DNA from: UBA699 sp050261915
Lineage (GTDB): Bacteria > Bacillota > Clostridia > Clostridiales > Clostridiaceae
NCBI GenBank assembly: GCA_050261915.1
Contig: JBLNDT010000089.1
Coordinates: 62,001 to 126,000, forward strand
Length of the DNA stretch: 64,000 bases
Direction of reading: 5' to 3'
Shown: in pieces, positions 52,998-61,904 of the stretch
Layout of the letters: each line of letters opens with the position of its first letter
Numbering within the stretch: the stretch's first letter is position 1
The notes under the pieces: generated by a model
What the model saw: only the letters and a program-made list of their open reading frames with translations
Told to the model about the DNA's origin: nothing
Database searches by the model: none
Translations under genes and position numbers: made by a program

Positions 52998-54194
52998 ATG
53001 AATATATTAGTAATAAACTGCGGAAGTTCATCATTAAAGTATCAGTTAATAAACATGGAAAATGAAAGCGTTACAGCTAAAGGATTAGTTGAAAGAATAG
53101 GAATTGAAGGTTCAATATTAACTCATAAGGCAAATGATGATAAATTTGTACTTGAAGTGCCAATGAATGATCATAAAGCTGCTATAAAGCACGTATTAGA
53201 TGCTTTAGTTGACCCTAGCCATGGAGTAATAAAGAACATGGATGAAATAACTGCTGTTGGTCACAGAGTTGTTCATGCTGGAGAAAAATATGCAAGCTCA
53301 GTAGTTATCAATGATGATGTTATGGCTGCATTAGAAGAATGTATAAAACTTGCCCCATTACATAACCCACCAAACATAACAGGAATAAATGCTTGTAAGG
53401 AATTAATGCCGACTACACCAATGGTAGCAGTATTTGACACAGCTTTCCATCAGACATTGCCAAAAGAAGCATACATGTATGCTCTTCCATATGAATTATA
53501 TGCAAAACACGGAATTAGAAAATACGGTTTCCACGGTACATCACATAAATACGTTTCACAGGTTGCTGCTGAAATGTTAGGTAAAGACCTAAAAGATACA
53601 AAAACAATAACATGTCACCTTGGAAACGGTGCAAGTTTATGTGCTGTTAAGGGCGGTAAGTCAATAGATACAAGCATGGGCTTTACTCCACTTGCTGGTA
53701 TTGCAATGGGAACTAGATGCGGAGATATAGATCCTGCAATAGTTACATTCCTTATAAAGGATGCTGGTATGTCAGTAGCTGATGTTGATAACCTTATGAA
53801 TAAAAAATCAGGAGTACTTGGTTTATCAGAGTTAAGCAGTGACTTCAGAGATCTTGAAGGTGCAGCAGCAGAAGGAAATGAAAAAGCTAAACTTGCTCTT
53901 GATGTATACTACTACAGAGTAACTCAGACAATAGGTGCTTACGCATCAATATTAAACGGTGCTGACTGTATCGTATTTACAGCAGGTCTTGGTGAAAATT
54001 CATCAAGCTGTAGAGAAGCAATATGCGAAAGACTACATTACCTTGGTGTAAAAATTGACAAAGAGTTAAACGGATCAGCTAGAGGAAAGAAAATGGAAAT
54101 AAGCACTGCTGATTCAAAGGTAAAAGTATTTGTAATACCTACAGATGAAGAACTTGTAATTGCAAGAGATACAAAAGAATTGGTAAGCAAATAA
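52998..54194 (+). CDS. ackA: Acetate kinase
   Basis: A 398-residue ASKHA kinase. It starts with the phosphate-1 motif VINCGSSSLKYQLI, has GHRVVHAGEKY, FDTAFHQTLP, HGTSHKYVSQ and HLGNGASLCAVKGGKS, and ends with the adenosine motif VFTAGLGENSS. It makes ATP and acetate from acetyl phosphate. The codon usage appears biased (many GGT/GCT, few rare codons), as in highly expressed genes. It is in the pta-ackA operon. Confidence 0.97.
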   Translation: MNILVINCGSSSLKYQLINMENESVTAKGLVERIGIEGSILTHKANDDKFVLEVPMNDHKAAIKHVLDALVDPSHGVIKNMDEITAVGHRVVHAGEKYASSVVINDDVMAALEECIKLAPLHNPPNITGINACKELMPTTPMVAVFDTAFHQTLPKEAYMYALPYELYAKHGIRKYGFHGTSHKYVSQVAAEMLGKDLKDTKTITCHLGNGASLCAVKGGKSIDTSMGFTPLAGIAMGTRCGDIDPAIVTFLIKDAGMSVADVDNLMNKKSGVLGLSELSSDFRDLEGAAAEGNEKAKLALDVYYYRVTQTIGAYASILNGADCIVFTAGLGENSSSCREAICERLHYLGVKIDKELNGSARGKKMEISTADSKVKVFVIPTDEELVIARDTKELVSK

Positions 54195-54202
54195 ATTACA
54201 TC

Positions 54203-54231
54203 TTGACTTTTAATGCTCATCTCTATATAAT
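54203..54231 (+). promoter_or_regulatory. SigA-type promoter of yceD-rpmF
   Basis: TTGACT at 54203-54208, a 17-nt spacer, and TATAAT at 54226-54231, just after ackA. Confidence 0.78.
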
Positions 54232-54262
54232 AAATTGTGGCTAAAGTATAGGGGTGAGCATT

Positions 54263-54763
54263 ATGAAAATTGATGTATCTGATTTATTTAAGAAGAAATC
54301 GGCCCGGAAAGATCTGAACTTTACGGTTAATTTGGACGGATTTAATTATGGTGAGGAATATATAAAAATCATATCCCCACTTAAATTCAATGGAACTTTA
54401 AGCACACTTGGTGATCTGCTTGAGCTTCAGGGATGTGTTAACGGCACTGTGGAGCTAACATGCTCTAGGTGTTTGGTTAAGTTCCCAATGGAACTGGATA
54501 TTCAGGTGTATGAAAAGCTGTCCAATGATATGGAAACTGTTGATAAAGACGAAGAATCAGTCTTTATAGATGGTGATACCTTGGATATTACAGAAATTAT
54601 GCTAAACAACATAATTTTATATCTTCCAATTAAAAGACTTTGCAAGGATGACTGTGAAGGTTTGTGCCAGAAATGTGGTACGAATTTAAATATATCATCT
54701 TGTAATTGTACAAGTGATGAAATTGATCCAAGACTTGCAAAATTAAAAGATTTTTTTGACTAA
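54263..54763 (+). CDS. yceD: DUF177/YceD-family protein
   Basis: A 166-residue protein with DUF177 motifs: LTCSRCLVKFPMELDIQVYEKL (first CxxC) and PIKRLCKDDCEGLCQKCGTNLN with further cysteines, giving a putative zinc site. The family is linked to rRNA maturation and is nearly always next to rpmF. The start at 54263 is preceded by AGGGGTGAGC; the in-frame GTG at 54254 overlaps it. Confidence 0.9.
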   Translation: MKIDVSDLFKKKSARKDLNFTVNLDGFNYGEEYIKIISPLKFNGTLSTLGDLLELQGCVNGTVELTCSRCLVKFPMELDIQVYEKLSNDMETVDKDEESVFIDGDTLDITEIMLNNIILYLPIKRLCKDDCEGLCQKCGTNLNISSCNCTSDEIDPRLAKLKDFFD

Positions 54764-54780
54764 TTAAGGAGGTGTTTAGT

Positions 54781-54963
54781 ATGGGAAATCCAGCGAGAAG
54801 ATTCTCTAAAGCAAGAAGAGATTCAAGAAGAGCTCAGACATTCAAATTAAGTTTACCAGGAATGGTAGAGTGTCCTCAGTGTCATGAAATGAAACTTGGT
54901 CATCAGGTTTGCAAGAACTGCGGATATTATAAGGGAAAAGAAGTTGTTTCAACTGAAAAATAA
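54781..54963 (+). CDS. rpmF: 50S ribosomal protein L32
   Basis: A 60-residue L32: MGNPARRFSKARRDSRRAQ at the start, then the zinc ribbon CPQCHEMKLGHQVCKNCGYYKG. AAGGAGGTG precedes the ATG at 54781. It is followed by a terminator, so yceD-rpmF is a two-gene operon. Confidence 0.96.
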   Translation: MGNPARRFSKARRDSRRAQTFKLSLPGMVECPQCHEMKLGHQVCKNCGYYKGKEVVSTEK

Positions 54964-54993
54964 AAAAGAAAGTCAATTGACTTTCTTTTTTTA
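54961..54993 (+). terminator. Terminator of yceD-rpmF
   Basis: AAAGAAAGTC and GACTTTCTTT pair around AATT, followed by TTTT. Confidence 0.88.
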
Positions 54994-55035
54994 TTAAATT
55001 ATATTGAAATTAGTAAGTTTTTGGGGGTGAACAAA

Positions 55036-56031
55036 ATTAAGATAGTTATTGATGGGATGGGTGGAGATTATGCGCCTGATGCCGTTATAGAGGGATGTTT
55101 TTCTGCATTAAAGGAAATTAATGATATAGAAATAATAATAACTGGTGATGAAAGTATACTAAAAGAGAAACTTGCTAAATATAATTATAAAAATGAAAAA
55201 ATATCTATAGTTGATGCAAAAGAGGTTATTTCTACAAATGAAGCGCCTGTTATGGCTGTAAGGAAGAAAAAGGACTCTAGTTTGGTTAAGGCACTCTACA
55301 TGGTTAAAAACGGGGAAGCTGATGCTTTCATATCTGCGGGAAGTACTGGGGCTATAATGGCAGGGGCATCCTTTATACTAGGCAGAATTAAGGGGATTGA
55401 CAGAGTAGCACTTGCACCAGTAATGCCAGGCAAAAATGCACCCTTTATGATTGTGGATGCAGGGGCAAATGTGGATTGCAAGCCAACCTTTTTATACCAG
55501 TTTGCTATACTTGGAAAGGTATATTATGAAAATGTGCTTAATACTAAAAATCCAACCATAGGGTTAGTAAACATAGGAGCTGAAGAAGAAAAGGGTAATG
55601 AACTGACAAAGGAAACATATCAGCTTCTAAAAAATTCAGGATTTAATTTTGTTGGTAATGTTGAGCCTAGAGAAGTAACAAATGGAGATGTAAATATACT
55701 AGTATGTGACGGCTTTTTAGGAAATACATTGATAAAAATGTACGAAGGTGTAGCAATGAATATCTTCAGCATGCTTAAAAGTGAGATAAAAAGTTCCTTA
55801 TTTTCAAAAATTGGAGGCATTTTTTTAATGCCCGGATTAAAAAATTTCAAAAAGAAATTCGATTACACTGAATACGGCGGATCTGCTTTCTTAGGAACCA
55901 AGGGAATATGCATAAAAGCACACGGCAGCTCAAATGCAAAAGCTTTTAAAAATGCAATTAAACAAGCAAAAGTATGCTATGATAATCAGGTTATTACCAA
56001 AATACAGCATGAACTTGAGGGAAATTTATAA
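55036..56031 (+). CDS. plsX: Phosphate acyltransferase PlsX, apparent AUU start
   Basis: A 331-residue enzyme when read from ATT at 55036, giving MKIVIDGMGGDYAPDAVIEG, exactly the family N-terminus. GGGGGTGA ends 5 nt upstream, an ideal SD. The conventional in-frame codons TTG 55021 and GTG 55027 flank or lie in that SD and would add 5 or 3 residues (MGVNK / MNK) without an SD of their own. Other landmarks are SAGSTGAIMAGASF, MIVDAGANVDCKP and YGGSAFLGTKG. It makes acyl-phosphate from acyl-ACP for phospholipid synthesis. No fapR regulator gene precedes it. Confidence 0.92.
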   Translation: MKIVIDGMGGDYAPDAVIEGCFSALKEINDIEIIITGDESILKEKLAKYNYKNEKISIVDAKEVISTNEAPVMAVRKKKDSSLVKALYMVKNGEADAFISAGSTGAIMAGASFILGRIKGIDRVALAPVMPGKNAPFMIVDAGANVDCKPTFLYQFAILGKVYYENVLNTKNPTIGLVNIGAEEEKGNELTKETYQLLKNSGFNFVGNVEPREVTNGDVNILVCDGFLGNTLIKMYEGVAMNIFSMLKSEIKSSLFSKIGGIFLMPGLKNFKKKFDYTEYGGSAFLGTKGICIKAHGSSNAKAFKNAIKQAKVCYDNQVITKIQHELEGNL

Positions 56032-56039
56032 TATATTTA

Positions 56040-56068
56040 TTGACGCAAAAATAGTTATGTAATATTAT
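56040..56068 (+). promoter_or_regulatory. SigA-type promoter of acpP
   Basis: TTGACG at 56040-56045, a 17-nt spacer, and TATTAT at 56063-56068. Confidence 0.7.
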
Positions 56069-56100
56069 TTATTTATAATAGCTTTTTAGGAGGTGAGACA

Positions 56101-56334
56101 ATGATTTTTGAAAAAATAAAGGGTATTATATCTGACCAACTTGGAATAGATGCGGAAGAGATAAATATGGAATCATCATTCGTTGATGATTTAGGAGCTG
56201 ACTCTCTTGATATAGTTGAATTGATAATGGCTCTTGAAACTGAATTCGATCTTGAAATACCAGATGAAGATGCAGAGAAGATATCAATAGTTGGAGATGT
56301 AGTAAATTACATAAAAGCACATTCAGAAGAATAG
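56101..56334 (+). CDS. acpP: Acyl carrier protein
   Basis: A 77-residue acidic protein with the phosphopantetheine serine in DDLGADSLDIVELIMALE (Ser36 or nearby). It carries acyl chains for fatty acid and phospholipid synthesis, consistent with the neighbour plsX. AGGAGGTG precedes the ATG. It has its own promoter and terminator. Confidence 0.96.
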   Translation: MIFEKIKGIISDQLGIDAEEINMESSFVDDLGADSLDIVELIMALETEFDLEIPDEDAEKISIVGDVVNYIKAHSEE

Positions 56335-56368
56335 AATTAAAGTCCCGTATTATACGGGGCTTTAAATT
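56335..56368 (+). terminator. Terminator after acpP
   Basis: TTAAAGTCCCGTAT pairs with ATACGGGGCTTTAA with one wobble, followed by ATTTG. The U-tract is short. Confidence 0.75.
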
Positions 56369-56379
56369 TGTAAAAAACA

Positions 56380-56425
56380 CAGTATATTCTTGAGTTTATT
56401 TTAACATAAACTGAAGAATATACTG
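56380..56425 (+). promoter_or_regulatory. Long hairpin in the rnc leader (candidate RNase III site)
   Basis: CAGTATATTCTT (56380-56391) pairs perfectly with AAGAATATACTG (56414-56425), and AGTTTAT (56393-56399) with ATAAACT (56406-56412), separated by a single G-G mismatch and closed by a 6-nt loop. The stem totals 19 paired bases. It ends 2 nt before the AAGGAG SD. There is no U-tract, so it is not an intrinsic terminator. Confidence 0.8.
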
Positions 56426-56438
56426 AGAAGGAGTTTAT

Positions 56439-57143
56439 ATGGAAAGCTGTAATTCATTAGTTAATGAACTTGAGCAAAAACTTAATTTAGAATTTAAGGA
56501 TATAAATATTTTTAAAACAGCCCTTACCCACAGCTCCTATGCAAATGGGAAAAAAGGTGTTAAGTACAATGAACGACTAGAATTTCTTGGAGACTCTGTT
56601 CTTCAGCTTTGTATAACAGAATACCTGTTTCATAGTTATAAAAACAAATCTGAGGGAGAACTTACAAAGATTAGAGCACTTATAGTTTGCGAAGCCTCTC
56701 TTTTTGAAATTGCTCAAAAATTAAATATTGGAAAATATATAAACATGAGTAAAGGTGAAGAACTTACTGGAGGAAGGGAAAGAACTTCAATTCTGGCAGA
56801 TAGTGTTGAAGCAATAATAGCTGCAATTTATCTTGACCAAGGTTTCCAGACAGCAAAAGAGTTTATTCTCAAAAACTTTATGAATACCATTGAAAAGGCT
56901 GTATCAAATAATATAGTAATAGATTTCAAAACAAGGCTTCAGGAAAAACTTCAGAAATCAGGAGTTACAAAAATAGAGTATGAGATATACAAACAAGATG
57001 GTCCCCCTCACAGAAGACAATTTTTCTGCAGAGTATTAATTGGTTCTAAGGATATGGGGCAAGGAATGGGCTACAGCAAAAAAGAAGCTGAACAATTTGC
57101 TGCAAAGGAAGCCTTAACTAACCTGGAGGTAAAGTATGAGTAA
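56439..57143 (+). CDS. rnc: Ribonuclease III
   Basis: A 234-residue enzyme. The nuclease domain has the signature NERLEFLGDSVLQL (about residues 43-56) and the second acidic block DSVEAIIAAIYLDQG. The C-terminal dsRNA-binding domain starts at about 160 (DFKTRLQEKLQKSG) and ends KKEAEQFAAKEAL. It processes rRNA and structured mRNA. A long leader hairpin precedes it. It overlaps the Elp3-like gene by 8 bp. Confidence 0.96.
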   Translation: MESCNSLVNELEQKLNLEFKDINIFKTALTHSSYANGKKGVKYNERLEFLGDSVLQLCITEYLFHSYKNKSEGELTKIRALIVCEASLFEIAQKLNIGKYINMSKGEELTGGRERTSILADSVEAIIAAIYLDQGFQTAKEFILKNFMNTIEKAVSNNIVIDFKTRLQEKLQKSGVTKIEYEIYKQDGPPHRRQFFCRVLIGSKDMGQGMGYSKKEAEQFAAKEALTNLEVKYE

Positions 57144-58209
57144 GGCTCACTATATAATACCTATTTTTGTTCCACATGAAGGCTGTCCTCATAGCTGTGT
57201 ATTTTGTAATCAAGATACAATAACAGGAGAAGCAAATATTATAGATGCCACCTATACAAGAAAAACTATAGAGGAATACCTTAAAACAATTAAAAACAAG
57301 GATGCTGTTATAGAGGTTTCGTTTTTCGGAGGTACCTTTACCGCAATAAATATTAAAAAACAAAAGGAGCTTTTAGAAGTTGCAAAGGAGTATAAACAAA
57401 AGAAATTAATTGATTTTATACACCTCTCAACAAGGCCAGATTATATAGACCATAACATACTTAAAAATCTAAAAAGTTACTCTGTTGATGTTATAGAGCT
57501 TGGAATACAATCCATGGATACAGAGGTTTTAAGTTTGTCAAAAAGAGGACATACTGCAGAAGATGTTAGATATGCATCAGCCCTTATAAAAGAGTACGGC
57601 TTTACTTTAGGACATCAAATAATGCTTGGACTGCCAGGGGATACACCTGAAAAAGATATAAATACTACCTTGGAAGTAATATCTATGAAACCTGATATTT
57701 GCAGAATATATCCAGCATTGGTAATAAAACATACTGAGATGGAGACCATGTTTTTAAGGGGAGAATACACACCGTACACCCTTGATACTGCTGTGGAAGT
57801 ATCAAAAACTTTATTTGGTATGCTAACAAGTCATGGGATAAATGTAATAAGAATTGGGCTGCAGCCAACTGAAGAAATAAATTCAGGAAAGGAAATAGTG
57901 GCAGGTCCCTTCCACCCAGCCTTTAGAGAACTGGCTGAAGGAAGCTTATTTTGCGATATGATAGAAGATACAGCTTCAAATAATGATGAAATTAAAATAT
58001 ATGTAAACAATAAAGATATTTCAAAACTTTATGCAAATAAAAAGCAGTACTTCAATAAATTAAAAAGTAAGATTAAATATATTAAGGTAATTCAAGATAG
58101 TGAATTATACCGTGGAAATGTAATAGTGGAAAATTCAAAATCATTAATTAAACTAAGTGTGTTTGATTATGTGGTTAAAAAATATTATAATATAAGCAAA
58201 ATTTGCTAA
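57136..58209 (+). CDS. Elp3-like radical SAM protein
   Basis: A 357-residue protein. The radical SAM motif is CPHSCVFC (about residues 15-22). A glycine-rich SFFGGTFTA follows, then RPDYID, VIELGIQSMD and GHQIMLGLPGDTPE. It matches the Elp3/MiaB-type SAM barrel but lacks the C-terminal acetyltransferase domain of true Elp3. Its position between rnc and smc is conserved in clostridia. The substrate is not known; tRNA modification is plausible. SD CTGGAGG supports the ATG at 57136. Confidence 0.88.
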   Translation: MSKAHYIIPIFVPHEGCPHSCVFCNQDTITGEANIIDATYTRKTIEEYLKTIKNKDAVIEVSFFGGTFTAINIKKQKELLEVAKEYKQKKLIDFIHLSTRPDYIDHNILKNLKSYSVDVIELGIQSMDTEVLSLSKRGHTAEDVRYASALIKEYGFTLGHQIMLGLPGDTPEKDINTTLEVISMKPDICRIYPALVIKHTEMETMFLRGEYTPYTLDTAVEVSKTLFGMLTSHGINVIRIGLQPTEEINSGKEIVAGPFHPAFRELAEGSLFCDMIEDTASNNDEIKIYVNNKDISKLYANKKQYFNKLKSKIKYIKVIQDSELYRGNVIVENSKSLIKLSVFDYVVKKYYNISKIC

Positions 58210-58223
58210 TAGTAGGTGTTTAA

Positions 58224-58319
58224 ATGAAAAAGAAATCTAGGGAAAAAATGACCAGAGCATTAGTTTATTTCGTAGTAATTATATTTTTAATCACGCTTAT
58301 ACCAATGTTTTTCAGATAA
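58224..58319 (+). CDS. 31-residue single-pass membrane peptide (DUF4044/Prli42-like)
   Basis: ATG 58224 to TAA 58317-58319, with SD TAGGTG 6 nt upstream. The peptide has a basic N-terminus (MKKKSREKMTR) and one hydrophobic helix (ALVYFVVIIFLITLIPMFF). The size and layout resemble DUF4044/Prli42 micropeptides, which in Listeria tether the stressosome to the membrane. The assignment is tentative. Confidence 0.65.
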   Translation: MKKKSREKMTRALVYFVVIIFLITLIPMFFR

Positions 58320-58331
58320 GGAGTATCTTAA

Positions 58332-61300
58332 ATGTTTTTAAAATCCATCGAAATTAAAGGCTTCAAGTCCTTTGCAGATAAAACTGAAATAGTTTTTAAA
58401 AATGGTATTACTTCAATAGTAGGCCCTAACGGCAGCGGTAAAAGCAATATTTCCGACGCAGTAAGATGGGTTTTAGGGGAGCAAAGCATAAAAACCCTTC
58501 GTGGGGGTAAAATGGAGGATGTAATATTTGCAGGAACCCAATATAGGAAACCAGTTGGTTTGTCCCAGGTTTCTCTTATACTTGATAACAGCGATTTAAA
58601 GCTTCCATTAGAATTTTCAGATATAACTATTTCCAGAAGGCTTTATAGATCGGGAGAAAGTGATTATCTTATAAATAATACCAGCTGCAGATTGAAGGAT
58701 ATTCATGAACTATTTATGGATACAGGAATAGGCAGGGAAGGATATTCTATTATTGGACAAGGTAAAATAGAAGCTATTCTTAGCGGAAGACAGGAAGATA
58801 GAAGAGGGCTATTAGAAGAGGCTGCCGGAATAGTTAAATTCAGGTTCAGAAAAGAAGAAGCTGAAAAGAAATTATATAACACAGAACAAAATCTAATACG
58901 AATAAATGATATATTGGATACCTTCATTGAAAGGCTTGAACCATTAAGGATAGATTCAGAAAAAGCTGAACGTTTTTTAGAGCTTTCTGAAAAGCTTAAA
59001 ATAAAAGAGTTAAGTGTTTTAGTAACATTAATAGATGAAAATGAAAAAACCATAAGCAATCTTGAGAAAAAACTTGAACTTATTGAAAATGATACTTTAA
59101 ATTTGAGAGATTCTGAAAAAGGTTTAAAAGTTCTTCAGGATGAGCTTTCAGCAAGTTTGGAAAATCTTGAAACAACTTTTAACGAAAAAAATAAGGAAAT
59201 CTATGAAACAAAAGAATTCCTTAACAAGCTAGAAGCAGACAACAATCTATCTCAGGAAAAATTAAACAATCTAGACCTCTTTATGGAAAAAAGTAAAAAT
59301 GAAATTGAAGAGATAGATTTAAAGCTCAGCTCCTTAAAGAAATCAATGGATGAATACAAGGCAGAGCTTAATGAAAACAAGAATCAGGATATTTTAATGG
59401 ATTCTGAAATTAACAAACTTCAGGAATTCATTAACGATGCGGAATTTTACGTTCTTGAAAAAGAGGACAAGCTCAAAAACCTAAAGGATAATCAGATAAG
59501 CATAATTCAAAATATGGGAGATATTAAAAACCAGCTGAATATGCTTGAAAGTAATCTAGAGTCACATAATAGCAAAATTGATTTATCAAATAAGTCAATT
59601 GAGGAATACAAAAATCAAATAAATGAAAACTCAAATGCTAAAAATGAATTATTAAATGAAATTAATGAAAATAATTTAGTAATAGAAAAACTCCAGCAAA
59701 CAATTGTTTCAAACAATGAAAATGTATCAAAGCTAAGCAATCATATACAAAATAGTGATATAGAGCTAAAAAAACTTAATCTGCTTCATAATAAGCTTGA
59801 AGCAAATAAAAATATGCTCATTAACATGGATAAAAGACATGAAGGGTATAATAAAGCTGTTAAGGTTTTATTTCAAGATATTGCAGATAAAAAGCTTGAT
59901 ATAGAAAGTGATTCCTGTTTTCTTTTGGGAGACGTTATAGATGTTCCAAGGGAATTTGAAACTGCTATGGAAACTGCAATAGGAGGCAGCATATCAGATG
60001 TTATAACACTAAATGAGGAAATAGCAAAAAAGTCTATAGATTATTTAAAAACTAATGGACTTGGAAGGGCTACCTTTCTGCCCCTTTCCATAATTAAACC
60101 TAAAAGCAGCAATGCAAGAGAGCTTAAATCCATGGATGGATTTTTAGGAGCAGCCACTGGACTTATAAAATATGATCCTAAATTTGAAAACGCTATAAGC
60201 TATCTCCTTGGAAGAACTTTAATAAGTACTGATATGAATGCTGCGCTTAAAATAGCTAAAACTACCGGATATTCTTATAAAATAGTTACCTTAAGCGGAG
60301 AAGTTATCAATCCAAGCGGTTCCATGACAGGTGGAAGCACATATCACAAAAGTACAAATGTAATAGGTAGAAAAAGAGAAATTGAGGAACTTACCTCAAA
60401 GTTAGACAGCAATCTTATTGCACTTGAAGCTTTGGAAAAAGATTTGGAATCATCTAGACATAAAGTTAAAGAGTTAAATGAAAATAATTCTGAACTTAAG
60501 GAAGAAATACATGGCAAAAAAATAGAAATTACTAAATTAAAAGGCAGAACTACAGCTCTTGAGCTTGATATATCTAGGCTAAATCAAAGGTTAGCAACCA
60601 GTGAAAATGAAATAATTGAAACATTAAATACCATAAAAGATGAAAAATCAAAAATTGATGAGTTGAAAATAAAACTAACCAGCCTTGAAAACGTAAAATC
60701 CGATGAAGAAGTTCAAATAAGAGAACTGGAAGAATTCATTCTTCAGAGGGAAGGTTCAGTAAAGCTTCAAAAAGAAAAGCTCACGGAATGTAAAATTAAA
60801 AAAGCCCAGGTGGATGAAATAATTCAAAAATGCAGTGAAAACCTTACTAGACTTGAAAATGAAGCAGGTAATATGGAATTAAGAAAATCAGATATTTTAA
60901 ATGAAAGAGAAACAGCTGATTTATCAATTAATGAATTTAGTGAAAAAATTGATAAAAATAATTTAATTATAAATGATAATTCCTTATTAATTAGTTCATT
61001 AAATGAAAATATTGAATCATTGAATCTTGAAAAAATAAAGATTAAGGACAGCATAAGAAGAAATACTGATGACATGGAAACAATTAAAGGTGCCTTGTTT
61101 AAAAAAGAAAATGATATTAAGAGACTTGAAATAAACAAAGGTAAGTATGAAACAGAAAAAGAAATTTATTATGGAAAGCTAAATGATGAAATGAACCTTA
61201 CCTATGCGGAAGCATGTACTTATAAAACTGATATAGAGGATATGAATGCATTCAAAGCAGATATAAGTACACTTAAATCCGAGATATCAGCCCTTGGAAC

Positions 61301-61904
61301 TGTTAACCCGGGAGCAATTCAGGAATATAAGGAAATTGTAGATAAAATAAGTTTTATGGAAACTCAAAAGGATGATTTAAATCATTCCAAGGATGAATTA
61401 AACCATCTTATTTCAAACATGACAGATAAGATGAAAGAAGTATTCAAAGAAAACTTCATAATTTTAAGAAGACTCTTTAGTGAGACCTTCCAGGAACTGT
61501 TTAAAGGGGGAAGTGCTGATTTAATACTTGCTCCTGGTGATGAACTCCAGGGCAATATAGATATTGAAGTTCAGCCTCCTGGAAAGAAGCTTCAAAATAT
61601 CAATCTATTATCTGGTGGTGAAAAGGGATTGTCGGCAATAGCTCTGCTTTTTGCTATATTAAAAATGAAACCTACCCCTTTTTGTATACTTGATGAGATA
61701 GAGGCAGCACTTGATGATGCAAATGTATCAAGATATGCTGAATTCCTGAAGAAATTTTCTAAGGATATTCAATTTATAGTAATAACACATAGGAAAGGAA
61801 CCATGGAAGTAAGTGATGCTCTATACGGGGTAACCATGGAGGAAAAAGGAGTTTCAAAAATCGTTTCTGTAGATTTCAGCAGAGGGAGAGATGTTAATGC
61901 TTAA
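58332..61904 (+). CDS. smc: Chromosome segregation SMC protein
   Basis: A full-length 1190-residue SMC. It shows Walker A VGPNGSGKSNISDAVRW (residues 31-47), two long coiled coils (about 170-500 and 680-1020), a hinge with GGSISDVI and SGEVINPSGSMTGGS (about 510-670), the signature LLSGGEKGLSAIALLFAI and Walker B FCILDEIEAALDD. It organises the origin region with ScpAB. It overlaps ftsY by 8 bp, the usual order. Confidence 0.97.
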   Translation: MFLKSIEIKGFKSFADKTEIVFKNGITSIVGPNGSGKSNISDAVRWVLGEQSIKTLRGGKMEDVIFAGTQYRKPVGLSQVSLILDNSDLKLPLEFSDITISRRLYRSGESDYLINNTSCRLKDIHELFMDTGIGREGYSIIGQGKIEAILSGRQEDRRGLLEEAAGIVKFRFRKEEAEKKLYNTEQNLIRINDILDTFIERLEPLRIDSEKAERFLELSEKLKIKELSVLVTLIDENEKTISNLEKKLELIENDTLNLRDSEKGLKVLQDELSASLENLETTFNEKNKEIYETKEFLNKLEADNNLSQEKLNNLDLFMEKSKNEIEEIDLKLSSLKKSMDEYKAELNENKNQDILMDSEINKLQEFINDAEFYVLEKEDKLKNLKDNQISIIQNMGDIKNQLNMLESNLESHNSKIDLSNKSIEEYKNQINENSNAKNELLNEINENNLVIEKLQQTIVSNNENVSKLSNHIQNSDIELKKLNLLHNKLEANKNMLINMDKRHEGYNKAVKVLFQDIADKKLDIESDSCFLLGDVIDVPREFETAMETAIGGSISDVITLNEEIAKKSIDYLKTNGLGRATFLPLSIIKPKSSNARELKSMDGFLGAATGLIKYDPKFENAISYLLGRTLISTDMNAALKIAKTTGYSYKIVTLSGEVINPSGSMTGGSTYHKSTNVIGRKREIEELTSKLDSNLIALEALEKDLESSRHKVKELNENNSELKEEIHGKKIEITKLKGRTTALELDISRLNQRLATSENEIIETLNTIKDEKSKIDELKIKLTSLENVKSDEEVQIRELEEFILQREGSVKLQKEKLTECKIKKAQVDEIIQKCSENLTRLENEAGNMELRKSDILNERETADLSINEFSEKIDKNNLIINDNSLLISSLNENIESLNLEKIKIKDSIRRNTDDMETIKGALFKKENDIKRLEINKGKYETEKEIYYGKLNDEMNLTYAEACTYKTDIEDMNAFKADISTLKSEISALGTVNPGAIQEYKEIVDKISFMETQKDDLNHSKDELNHLISNMTDKMKEVFKENFIILRRLFSETFQELFKGGSADLILAPGDELQGNIDIEVQPPGKKLQNINLLSGGEKGLSAIALLFAILKMKPTPFCILDEIEAALDDANVSRYAEFLKKFSKDIQFIVITHRKGTMEVSDALYGVTMEEKGVSKIVSVDFSRGRDVNA

